Of a stretch of 5,230 nucleotides of DNA, positions 1-5,230 are shown one piece after another; position 1 is the first letter of the stretch, and every line of letters starts with the position of its first letter. Source of the stretch: UBA2256 sp964531105 (GTDB taxonomy: Bacteria > Spirochaetota > Spirochaetia > Treponematales > Rectinemataceae). The notes under the pieces were generated by a model, which saw nothing but the letters and a program-made list of their open reading frames with translations, was not told the DNA's origin and did not search any database. Made by a program: the position numbers and the translations under genes. The stretch spans positions 1 through 5,230 of the forward strand of contig CAZHFN010000084.1 in the NCBI GenBank assembly GCA_964531105.1. The letters run 5' to 3'.

Positions 1-21
1 TATTGGGTGTTTTGTGTACGT

Positions 22-53
22 CCACGGGCGCGCTCGTTGCTTAATTCCCGTGG
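22..53. repeat. Inverted repeat CCACGGG / CCCGTGG
   Basis: Perfect 7-base arms at 22-28 and 47-53 are separated by 18 bases. Transcribed from the minus strand this could form a stem-loop about 90 bases after the E2 stop codon. The bases that follow in that direction (GTACACAAAACACC) are not a U tract, so it is not a textbook terminator. It may still act as a 3' end stabiliser or Rho-dependent 3' structure; that is speculation. Confidence 0.35.
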
Positions 54-64
54 GTCAATATACT

Positions 65-76
65 GGGGGGGGGGGG
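65..76. repeat. Homopolymer run of 12 G
   Basis: Twelve consecutive G residues on the plus strand (C on the minus strand), located 64 bases or more beyond the E2 stop codon. It lies outside any gene or recognised promoter in this window. Such a run is prone to slippage in replication and to errors in sequencing, so its exact length should not be trusted. Confidence 0.9.
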
Positions 77-139
77 TCCGTGTTGGGCCCGGGGGCCGCC
101 TGAGTCTACACCTATCTAATCCTTTCGAAAGCCCTCGGT

Positions 140-1459
140 TTATAATAGCAGTAAGTATGGATCCTCAATAAGGGATTTCAAAGTAGCCATGAACCTCGCG
201 GCGTAAGCCCCATCCACGGCCCTGTGGTCGGCGGTAATGCTGTATTCTATCGCCTTGTAGGTCTCCAGATCCTCCTCGCCGGGCACGAGCCTGTCGCTGG
301 ACGCTCCCACAGCCAGGATTGCAGTCTGGGGCGGATTCACAATAGCCCTGAACCGCTTGATGCCGAACATACCCAGGTTGGAGAGTGTTATAGTGCCGCC
401 TTCGTAGTCCGATGGACTCAGGCTTTTGGCCTTGGCCTTCTCCGCCAAGGCTTTCATGTCGGTACCTAGTGCCCTGAAGCCCCGGCCTGCACAGTCCCGG
501 AGCACGGGAACCACCAAGCCTTCGGGGGTATCCATGGCAATATTCACATTCACTGTTGAGTAGGTCATGACGCGGCCATCGCCCAGCCAGGAGCCGTTCA
601 CCAGGGGGTGTGCTGCTGCAGCGTGGGCCAAAAGCTTAGCCAGAACCACAGTAAGGGACACGGGTTCACCCTTCTGCTTGAACCCTGCTGTAAGATCTAG
701 AATAGCTTCCGCGTCGGCCTCATCGTACAGGGTAAACTGGGGAATATTTTTCCAGCTTTCGGTCAAGCGTTCTGCGGAAATGATTTGAATCTTCGAAAGC
801 TTGATTACTTTCCCGTCTTCCTGAGTGGCAGCTTCAGGCGAATCTCTAAAGGACTTGGGTGCAGCGCCCATTACGGAAGCCGCAGCAGGGGCTTTCCCAT
901 ATATGGCCGTGGATGAGAGTTCGGGTTTAGGAAGATCTCTTCCCACCACAGCACCTTCAGGACCCGTTCCCCTCACATCGCCTAGGGGAATGCCCAGGGC
1001 CTCTGCTGTGCGCCGGGCGAAGGGCGATGCCAGGATAAAGCCATCGGCCTGGGATGTCTTCTGCTGGGCTGTTCCAGAAAGTCCGGAGGCCTGAGCCTTC
1101 GATTCCTGGGACTTTTCCGCAGTGCGCACCTCTGTCTGAACGGCTGTCTTTCCCGGAGGAGCCGACGACTTTCCGCTACCGGCCACGGAGCCCTTCGCCG
1201 CTACAGGTTCAATCTTCTCCCCAGCCTCGGCGATCACGCCCACTACGGTGCCCACCGGCACTGTCACCATCTCTTCGACATAGACAGCCGCCAGAAAGCC
1301 GCTTCCCTGGGCTTCCACATCCACGGTGGCCTTGTCGTTCTCCACCGAGAAGATGACATCGCCCTTGGCAACGGAATCTCCCAGTTTCTTCTTCCACTCG
1401 GCAATCAGCCCTTCCTTCATGGTAAGGCCGAGCTGGGGCATTTGAATATTCAACGCCAT
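140..1459 (-). CDS. acoC: Dihydrolipoamide acyltransferase (E2) of an acetoin/2-oxoacid dehydrogenase complex
   Basis: This is the core of the complex: it takes the acyl (probably acetyl) group from E1 on a swinging lipoyl arm and passes it to CoA in the cytoplasm. The 439-residue protein has the full E2 layout. A lipoyl domain spans about 1-80, with the lipoylated lysine predicted at K43 in the NDKA motif. An Ala/Ser/Lys-rich linker follows, then a peripheral subunit-binding domain at about 142-177 (ASPFARRTAEALGI, GTGPEGAVVGRD), a second linker, and the catalytic domain from about 218 to the end. The catalytic motif is HRAVDG with H412 and D416. SNLGMFG and the NPPQTAILAVG motif are also present. 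There is a single lipoyl domain, as is common for AcoC. It starts 3 bases after the E1 beta stop, and its strong ribosome site AGGGAGGG (1474-1467) lies inside the last codons of that gene. The E2 class is near certain; acetoin specificity is inferred from the E1 type and the regulator. A pyruvate dehydrogenase E2 is the alternative. Confidence 0.93.
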   Translation of the reverse strand: MALNIQMPQLGLTMKEGLIAEWKKKLGDSVAKGDVIFSVENDKATVDVEAQGSGFLAAVYVEEMVTVPVGTVVGVIAEAGEKIEPVAAKGSVAGSGKSSAPPGKTAVQTEVRTAEKSQESKAQASGLSGTAQQKTSQADGFILASPFARRTAEALGIPLGDVRGTGPEGAVVGRDLPKPELSSTAIYGKAPAAASVMGAAPKSFRDSPEAATQEDGKVIKLSKIQIISAERLTESWKNIPQFTLYDEADAEAILDLTAGFKQKGEPVSLTVVLAKLLAHAAAAHPLVNGSWLGDGRVMTYSTVNVNIAMDTPEGLVVPVLRDCAGRGFRALGTDMKALAEKAKAKSLSPSDYEGGTITLSNLGMFGIKRFRAIVNPPQTAILAVGASSDRLVPGEEDLETYKAIEYSITADHRAVDGAYAARFMATLKSLIEDPYLLLL

Positions 1460-1462
1460 CGC

Positions 1463-2443
1463 TTAGCCCTCCCTGTAGAGAACGGTACGTACTGCCTTTT
1501 TAATATCATCCTGGTTGGCAGCTATGAACTTCTCCAGCACCGAACTAAAGGCTATGGGCAGGTTCTTGGCGCCTACTCTAAGCACAGGGGCATCCAGATA
1601 GAAGAAGGCTTTTTCCTGAATCTGCGAAGCAATTTCTGCACCCAAGCCTCCGGTTACCACAGCCTCGTGGGCAATCACGCAGCGATGGGTCTTCTTCACC
1701 GATTCGATCACGGTCTGCATATCCAGGGGCTTCAAGGTCAGAAGGTCGATCACCTCTACGGAAATCCCTTCCTTTTCCAGTTCCATGGCCGCTTCTTCAC
1801 ATTTCTGCACCATGATGGAGTAGGTGACAATCGTGACATCTTTGCCCGGCTTTCTCACCTCGGCCTTGCCGATGGGGGTGAGATATTCATCTTCAGGAAC
1901 AGGACCCTTCTGGGGATACAGAACCTTGTGCTCGAAGAAGATCACAGGATCGTTCTGGCGAATGGACGATTTGAGCAGTCCCTTGGCCGTGGCAGGGCTG
2001 GAGGGGGCTACGACGATGAGGCCGGGAATATTCTGTACCCAGCCTTCGACGCTCTGGCTGTGTTGGGCTGCGGCTGAATTGATGATACCGTCCGGAGCCC
2101 TGATAACGAGGGGGATATTAGCCTGGCCGCCGAACATATAGCGGTTCTTGGCTATCTGGTTGACAATTTCGTCGAAGGCTACGCCGATAAAGTCGGCAAA
2201 GTGCATGTCGGCCACCGGCCTGGTGCCGGTGAGCGCCGCGCCTAAGGCAGCGCCAACTATCATGGTTTCGCTTATGGGCACGTCCCGCACCCTGCCGGGG
2301 AATTCTTCCGGCAAGCCTTTGAACTGGCCGAAGATGCCGCCCTGGCGAACGATATCCTCGCCATAGACGAATACGGTGGGATCCCTCTGCATCTCTTCGC
2401 GCATGGCCTCGAGCGTGGCCTGGGAAAAAGTAATTGTCTTCAT
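1463..2443 (-). CDS. acoB: Thiamine-diphosphate dehydrogenase E1 component, beta subunit
   Basis: This is the beta half of the E1 heterotetramer. Together with E1 alpha it uses thiamine diphosphate to cleave acetoin (or decarboxylate a 2-oxoacid) and reductively acylate the lipoyl group of E2. At 326 residues it has the normal length for the family. The N-terminal pyrimidine-binding domain (about 1-180) carries YGEDI at 27-31, the ISET motif with E59, the usual Glu that contacts the cofactor aminopyrimidine, and AQHSQS with H128, the conserved active-site histidine. The C-terminal transketolase-like domain (about 195-320) has VIDLLTLKPLD at 231-241 and the AHEAVVTGGLGAE segment. The ATG is well supported by GGAGGTGG at 2455-2448 and overlaps the E1 alpha stop in an ATGA arrangement, which suggests translational coupling and equal subunit supply. 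The family is certain. The acetoin assignment rests on context; PdhB-type function is the alternative. Confidence 0.92.
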   Translation of the reverse strand: MKTITFSQATLEAMREEMQRDPTVFVYGEDIVRQGGIFGQFKGLPEEFPGRVRDVPISETMIVGAALGAALTGTRPVADMHFADFIGVAFDEIVNQIAKNRYMFGGQANIPLVIRAPDGIINSAAAQHSQSVEGWVQNIPGLIVVAPSSPATAKGLLKSSIRQNDPVIFFEHKVLYPQKGPVPEDEYLTPIGKAEVRKPGKDVTIVTYSIMVQKCEEAAMELEKEGISVEVIDLLTLKPLDMQTVIESVKKTHRCVIAHEAVVTGGLGAEIASQIQEKAFFYLDAPVLRVGAKNLPIAFSSVLEKFIAANQDDIKKAVRTVLYREG

Positions 2444-3471
2444 TTGACCACCTCCGGGAATTCGCTGGGAGAGAAGGAGAAGAGGTCGTTGTAGGCATCC
2501 TCCTTTTCAGGTAAGGGACTCTCCTCGGCAAATTTTTCGCCTGCCGCCACCTCTTTTTCCGCATCGGTTTTCATGGCGGAGAAAGCAGCGTCATCGATCA
2601 AACCCTTACTCTTGAGCCAGTCCGCATAGCGAGTGATCGGATCATTCTCTATGAAGTGCTTCTGCACCTCTTCCTTGGTTCGGTATTTTTCCGGATCGCC
2701 CACGTAGTGACCCTTTATACGATAAGTCAGGCACTCCAGCAGGGCAGGGCCCTTGCCCTTTCTGGCCGCTTCCACCAGGGCCGCGGCGGCATTATAGACC
2801 TCGATCACATTATTGCCATCCACAGTATAGCCTTCCATGTTATAGCCCTTGGCTCTGTCCGCTATACGTGTTGCCGAGGTGGCGAAGGATGTGGGCGTTG
2901 TGGATGCCCACTGGTTATTCTCATTGACAAAAAGAACAGGCAATTTCCATACCGAGGCTATGTTCATAGCTTCATGGAAAGTCCCGCGGTTGGATGCCCC
3001 GTCGCCGAAGAAACAGACAGCCACCTGGTCGGTCTTTTTGATCATGGAGGACATCCCTGCGCCTACGGCTATGTTATAACCACCACCTACGACGCCGTTG
3101 GCCCCCAGCATGCCCACCGAAAAATCGGCGATATGCATTGAACCGCCCTTGCCCTTGCAATAGCCGGTAGTCTTTCCGAAAAGCTCGGCCATCATCCGGT
3201 CTATCTGGGCACCCTTGGCTATGGCATGGCCATGTCCTCTATGGGTGGACGTAATCCAATCTTTCTTGGCCAGATTGGCCATAACCCCCGACGCGATAGC
3301 TTCCTCACCAATGTAAAGATGTACGAAACCCGGGATTCTCCTGTTGAGGAAAAGCTCCTCAACCCTGGACTCGAAAGCGCGGATTCTCACCATTGTTCGC
3401 AAGAGACCCAATTTGTCTTCCTTGCTCAGTGCCGCGAATTTATCAGGGAATTCTCGTTTTTGAAACGGCAT
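2440..3471 (-). CDS. acoA: Thiamine-diphosphate dehydrogenase E1 component, alpha subunit (acetoin dehydrogenase type)
   Basis: The alpha subunit binds the diphosphate end of thiamine diphosphate and, with E1 beta, forms the substrate-cleaving enzyme. The predicted protein has 343 residues. The cofactor motif is intact: GDG at 156-158 and NN at 185-186. FVHLYIGEEA at 49-58, THRGHGH at 76-82 and GKGGSMH at 107-113 are the usual active-site segments. The loop at 254-260 reads GHYVGDP, where pyruvate dehydrogenase E1 alpha commonly has a serine-containing GHS-type loop. This, with the overall sequence, looks to me like the AcoA branch, though that comes from memory of the family and not from an alignment. 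An open frame extends 9 codons further to a TTG at 3498, but that TTG is part of the predicted -12 promoter box and has no ribosome site. The ATG at 3471 has GGGAGGA 4 bases upstream and is preferred. The gene is first in the operon, and its TGA overlaps the ATG of E1 beta. Confidence 0.9.
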   Translation of the reverse strand: MPFQKREFPDKFAALSKEDKLGLLRTMVRIRAFESRVEELFLNRRIPGFVHLYIGEEAIASGVMANLAKKDWITSTHRGHGHAIAKGAQIDRMMAELFGKTTGYCKGKGGSMHIADFSVGMLGANGVVGGGYNIAVGAGMSSMIKKTDQVAVCFFGDGASNRGTFHEAMNIASVWKLPVLFVNENNQWASTTPTSFATSATRIADRAKGYNMEGYTVDGNNVIEVYNAAAALVEAARKGKGPALLECLTYRIKGHYVGDPEKYRTKEEVQKHFIENDPITRYADWLKSKGLIDDAAFSAMKTDAEKEVAAGEKFAEESPLPEKEDAYNDLFSFSPSEFPEVVK

Positions 3472-3475
3472 AGAT

Positions 3476-3482
3476 TCCTCCC
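3476..3482 (-). promoter_or_regulatory. Ribosome binding site deciding the E1 alpha start
   Basis: On the minus strand GGGAGGA is followed by ATCT and then the ATG at 3471. The longer reading frame from TTG at 3498 has no such site and would encode this ribosome site as codons (WEES). This fixes the start at 3471. Confidence 0.85.
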
Positions 3483-3493
3483 ATATATTTGCT

Positions 3494-3510
3494 TGCAATA
3501 ATCATGCCTA
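3494..3510 (-). promoter_or_regulatory. Sigma-54 (RpoN) -24/-12 promoter of the acoABC operon
   Basis: On the minus strand the sequence reads TAGGCATGATTATTGCA. Against the general sigma-54 consensus YTGGCACGRNNNTTGCW it differs only at the second and seventh positions. The invariant GG (3508-3507) and GC (3496-3495) are both present with exactly 10 bases between them. Placing the C of GC at -12 predicts a transcript start near 3483, about 12 bases before the E1 alpha ATG, so the ribosome site would lie almost at the 5' end of the message. The divergent neighbour encodes a sigma-54 activator, which strongly supports the call. Confidence 0.8.
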
Positions 3511-3605
3511 AGCCTGGCTTAATAATGAACATTGACAGATTCCAGCATTTCCGCCGTTTTTATCGGCCTTAACACATCTTTGGTTATTCTTCGGCACAGT
3601 ATATA

Positions 3606-3623
3606 AGCCGGCCACTATCGGCT
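3606..3623. promoter_or_regulatory. Inverted repeat, candidate activator-binding site
   Basis: Arms AGCCG (3606-3610) and CGGCT (3619-3623) are separated by 8 bases. The centre is about 120 bases upstream of the sigma-54 -12 element, within the usual range for an enhancer bound by an NtrC-family activator with a Fis-type helix-turn-helix. It also lies about 20 bases upstream of the regulator's -35 box. The arms are short, so chance occurrence is possible. Confidence 0.35.
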
Positions 3624-3631
3624 ATCCGGAG

Positions 3632-3663
3632 TGTTCTTTCATTTGACTGTTCCAAAATATGAC
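3632..3663. repeat. Two tandem imperfect 16-base repeats overlapping the regulator promoter
   Basis: Units 3632-3647 and 3648-3663 both follow the pattern TGTTC-N4-AT-N-TGAC and match at 11 of 16 positions. The core TGTTC recurs at 3680-3684, again in the 16-base register (48 bases from the first), as part of GTTC-A-GAAC. The repeats cover the -35 box and most of the spacer of the plus-strand promoter and lie roughly 140-170 bases upstream of the sigma-54 element. They could be operators for self-repression by the regulator and/or upstream activating sites for the operon. Confidence 0.35.
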
Positions 3664-3671
3664 ACTACAAT
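3643..3671 (+). promoter_or_regulatory. Housekeeping (sigma-70/sigma-A) promoter of the regulator gene
   Basis: A -35 box TTGACT (3643-3648) and a -10 box TACAAT (3666-3671) are separated by the optimal 17 bases. Each box differs from consensus at one position. A transcript start near 3678 would give a leader of about 24 bases ending in the ribosome site at 3691-3694. An 8-base palindrome CAATATTG (3668-3675) overlaps the -10 box. Confidence 0.75.
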
Positions 3672-3690
3672 ATTGAAAATGTTCAGAACT

Positions 3691-3694
3691 GAGG
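3691..3694 (+). promoter_or_regulatory. Ribosome binding site of the regulator gene
   Basis: GAGG lies 7 bases before the ATG at 3702. It is weaker than the three sites of the operon, which fits lower expression of a regulator, and it supports this start codon. Confidence 0.6.
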
Positions 3695-3701
3695 CACAGG
3701 C

Positions 3702-5129
3702 ATGATCCCATGGACAAACAGTACTCTCACCATAGATTTGGATAAGGATAGAGGGTCTTCAGGTGATGGAACTATCCTCGCTTTCGCACACGATCCCCTG
3801 CTTAAATCTCTGGTGGAGACAATAGCGACCGGAATCCTTATCCTGGATAAAAAAGGTACGGTCATCCATATAAATAGGTTAGGAGCACAGATCCTCGGCC
3901 AGAACCAGAGCAGCGCCAAAGGACGCCACATTACCGAGATAGTCGATTTTCATCCTGTTATCCTGGATGTCCTGGAGAGCGGTAAAGGGTACCTGGACAA
4001 GGAAGTTCTGATCCAGAGCCCCAGCAGGGGCAGGCTGCGCTTTATCAAATCAGCCATTGTGCTTAGGGACAGACAGTCCAGACTCCTCGGGGTTATCGAT
4101 ACCTTCAAGCTAGTCGAAACCATGAACAGGCTTCATCCCAAAACTACCAAAGCCAGGGCGAAATTTTCTTTTTCGGACATAATCGGAAACGAAGCGGTCT
4201 TCCTGGAAGCCATCAACCTCTCCCGAGTCGCCGCCCAGAGCGACGCTCCCGTGCTCATCGAAGGCGAGAGCGGGACGGGCAAGGAAATGTTCGCCCATGC
4301 CATCCATCAGGCCAGCGTCAGAGCCTCCGGACCTCTGGTCATAGTCAACTGTTCCAGCCTTCCTCATTCCCTTATCGAAAGCGAACTCTTTGGCTATGAA
4401 TCTGGATCCTTTACCGGGGCCCGAAAAGAAGGTTACCAGGGCAAGTTCGAACAGGCCGATGGTGGTACTATAGTCCTGGATGAAATTGGCGAAATGCCCC
4501 AGGACATGCAGGCTAAACTTCTGCGGGTTCTCCAAGACCTGAGCTTCACGAGAATCGGGGGCACAAAAACGCTCACCGTGGACACAAGGGTAATCGCCTG
4601 TACAAACAAGAAACTAAGAGAAGAAATACAGAAGGGTACCTTCAGAGAAGACCTTTATTACAGGCTCAATGTGCTCAGAGTGCAGCCGCCGCCTTTGCGG
4701 GAGAGGCTGGATGACATACCCATACTGGTTTCTCATTTTGTCACCAAGAATTCTCTTCATCATGGCAGAATTATCCCCGAGATTGATAAAGAAGTGGTAT
4801 CGGCATTCAAGGAATACCCCTGGCCGGGCAATGTCAGAGAACTGGAAAATGTTATAGAAAGGGCCATTCTCATCTCCAGGGACAATCGCATCACAATGCG
4901 GGAGCTGCCCGACTATATCTATACCAGCATTCAGGCCAGGCTCCAGGAAAAGATCCAGTCAAAATCAGAAGCCATATCCGAACCCCAGGTTCTTGATCTA
5001 GAGAGCGTGGAAAAACGCCAGGTGGTGATGGCCCTCAAGGAAACCGAAGGCAACATCTCGGCCTGTGCCAAGATGTTGGGCATCAGCAGGAATACCCTGT
5101 ATAGGAAGATGAAGCAGTATTCCCTATAG
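3702..5129 (+). CDS. Sigma-54-dependent transcriptional activator with PAS sensor domain (AcoR-like role)
   Basis: This is an enhancer-binding protein that uses ATP hydrolysis to open promoters held by sigma-54 RNA polymerase; its likely target is the divergent operon. The 475-residue protein has three parts. A PAS domain spans about 31-135 (GILILDKKGTVIHINRLGAQILG is its start region). The AAA+ domain spans about 157-390, with Walker A GESGTGKE (188-195), the sigma-54 contact loop GSFTGA (235-240), Walker B GGTIVLDE (254-261), arginine-finger region FREDLYYRLN (314-323) and WPGNVRELEN (374-383). A Fis-type helix-turn-helix occupies about 438-472 (GNISACAKMLGISRNTLYRK). There is no receiver domain, and the GAF domain found in longer AcoR proteins is absent, so control is probably by direct ligand or redox sensing through PAS. 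The contact loop has Ser in place of the usual Ala of GAFTGA, a variant seen in active members. It has its own sigma-70-type promoter. Class is near certain; the target is inferred from position. Confidence 0.94.
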   Translation: MIPWTNSTLTIDLDKDRGSSGDGTILAFAHDPLLKSLVETIATGILILDKKGTVIHINRLGAQILGQNQSSAKGRHITEIVDFHPVILDVLESGKGYLDKEVLIQSPSRGRLRFIKSAIVLRDRQSRLLGVIDTFKLVETMNRLHPKTTKARAKFSFSDIIGNEAVFLEAINLSRVAAQSDAPVLIEGESGTGKEMFAHAIHQASVRASGPLVIVNCSSLPHSLIESELFGYESGSFTGARKEGYQGKFEQADGGTIVLDEIGEMPQDMQAKLLRVLQDLSFTRIGGTKTLTVDTRVIACTNKKLREEIQKGTFREDLYYRLNVLRVQPPPLRERLDDIPILVSHFVTKNSLHHGRIIPEIDKEVVSAFKEYPWPGNVRELENVIERAILISRDNRITMRELPDYIYTSIQARLQEKIQSKSEAISEPQVLDLESVEKRQVVMALKETEGNISACAKMLGISRNTLYRKMKQYSL

Positions 5130-5156
5130 AGTTCCTCGAACCTTGTTGGGATTGAA

Positions 5157-5215
5157 GCAGGGAGGGGAGGCGACTACGTAGGGTGCATATGGAACCCTTT
5201 GCCCCTCCCTTCTGC
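5157..5215 (+). terminator. Nested stem-loop after the regulator gene, possible atypical terminator
   Basis: An outer stem pairs AGGGAGGGG (5159-5167) with CCCCTCCCT (5202-5210), a perfect 9-base match; GCAG (5157-5160) and CTGC (5212-5215) could extend an alternative pairing with a small bulge. Inside the 34-base loop, AGGGT (5180-5184) and ACCCT (5194-5198) form a second hairpin. It begins 27 bases after the regulator stop codon. No U tract follows, so it is not a classical intrinsic terminator in this direction. No gene is seen in 5130-5230. Confidence 0.4.
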
Positions 5216-5230
5216 CCACGACAGCGTTGT

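Larger units (their letters stand above)
1..139. other. Non-coding stretch downstream of the E2 gene
   Basis: No convincing coding region is seen on either strand between the window edge and the E2 stop codon. The stretch is compositionally uneven: a 12-base G run, a GGGCCC/CCCGGG-rich patch at about 85-100, a 7-base inverted repeat near the edge and a 10-base perfect palindrome CTTTCGAAAG at 122-131. None is followed by a T tract in the operon's reading direction, so no standard intrinsic terminator can be called for the operon. An E3 gene, which often follows E2 in such operons, does not begin here. The stretch may be a genuine intergenic region or error-prone sequence at the end of a contig. 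Confidence 0.6.

Noticed and set aside
1442..2077. 211-codon open frame on the plus strand opposite E1 beta
   Set aside because: It is fully antisense to a clear E1 beta gene, its translation resembles no family I know, and it has no supported start; it is a shadow of the real gene.
2118..2564. 148-codon minus-strand frame spanning the E1 alpha/E1 beta junction
   Set aside because: It is out of frame with both real genes; its Arg-rich translation is typical of a shifted frame.
2656..3141. 161-codon open frame on the plus strand opposite E1 alpha
   Set aside because: It is antisense to a conserved enzyme gene, with no ribosome site or recognisable domain.
3472..3498. Nine-codon N-terminal extension of E1 alpha from a TTG start
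   Set aside because: The TTG is part of the predicted -12 promoter box, no ribosome site precedes it, and the ATG at 3471 has a strong Shine-Dalgarno sequence at the right distance.
3532..3563. TTGACA at 3532-3537 as the -35 of a second plus-strand promoter
   Set aside because: No good -10 box lies 16-18 bases downstream; the nearest AT-rich hexamer is about 20 bases away.
3593..3610. GGCACAG at 3593-3599 as a plus-strand sigma-54 -24 element
   Set aside because: The GC of a -12 element is not found at the required 10-base spacing after GG; the nearest GC is 2 bases too far.
3664..3680. IHF site between the promoters
   Set aside because: The best match on either strand departs from the consensus at two of its fixed positions and is in AT-rich sequence, so it cannot be distinguished from chance.
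4110..4535. 141-codon open frame on the minus strand opposite the regulator
   Set aside because: It lies opposite the conserved AAA+ domain and has no independent support.

Overview
The window holds two divergent transcription units around a 230-base intergenic region. On the minus strand is a three-gene operon for a 2-oxoacid/acetoin dehydrogenase complex: E1 alpha (start near 3471), E1 beta and E2, packed with a 4-base overlap and then a 3-base gap. On the plus strand is one gene for a sigma-54-dependent (NtrC-family) activator with a PAS sensor domain. This is the classic layout of an acetoin-catabolism locus (acoABC beside an acoR-type regulator). The E1 alpha sequence looks more like AcoA than like a pyruvate dehydrogenase E1 alpha, but the substrate is inferred, not proven.

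The intergenic region explains how the locus probably works. Directly upstream of the E1 alpha gene, on the minus strand, is a good match to a sigma-54 -24/-12 element with the diagnostic GG-N10-GC spacing. On the plus strand, in front of the regulator, is a near-consensus housekeeping promoter (TTGACT-N17-TACAAT). The inferred model is that the regulator is made constitutively or under self-control, binds upstream sites between the two promoters, and activates the operon through sigma-54 RNA polymerase when its PAS domain senses a signal. Candidate binding sites are an inverted repeat at 3606-3623 and a 16-base imperfect tandem repeat at 3632-3663 that overlaps the regulator's own -35 box.

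No E3 (dihydrolipoamide dehydrogenase), lipoate ligase or acetoin-related gene follows E2 within the 139 bases available, so E3 must be further away or shared with another complex. Positions 1-139 look non-coding and contain a 12-base G run and GC-rich palindromes; this could be a natural intergenic stretch or low-quality sequence at a contig end. The 101 bases after the regulator hold a nested stem-loop but no gene.

The organism is a bacterium with moderate GC content. Strong Shine-Dalgarno sequences, sigma-54 control and the Aco-type complex fit an anaerobic Firmicute (Clostridia-like) or another fermentative or syntrophic anaerobe, but the taxon cannot be fixed from this window. I see no mobile element, tRNA, rRNA or CRISPR array. 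The system is a recognisable one; its less usual points are the PAS-only regulator, the very short predicted leader of the operon and the operator-like repeats.
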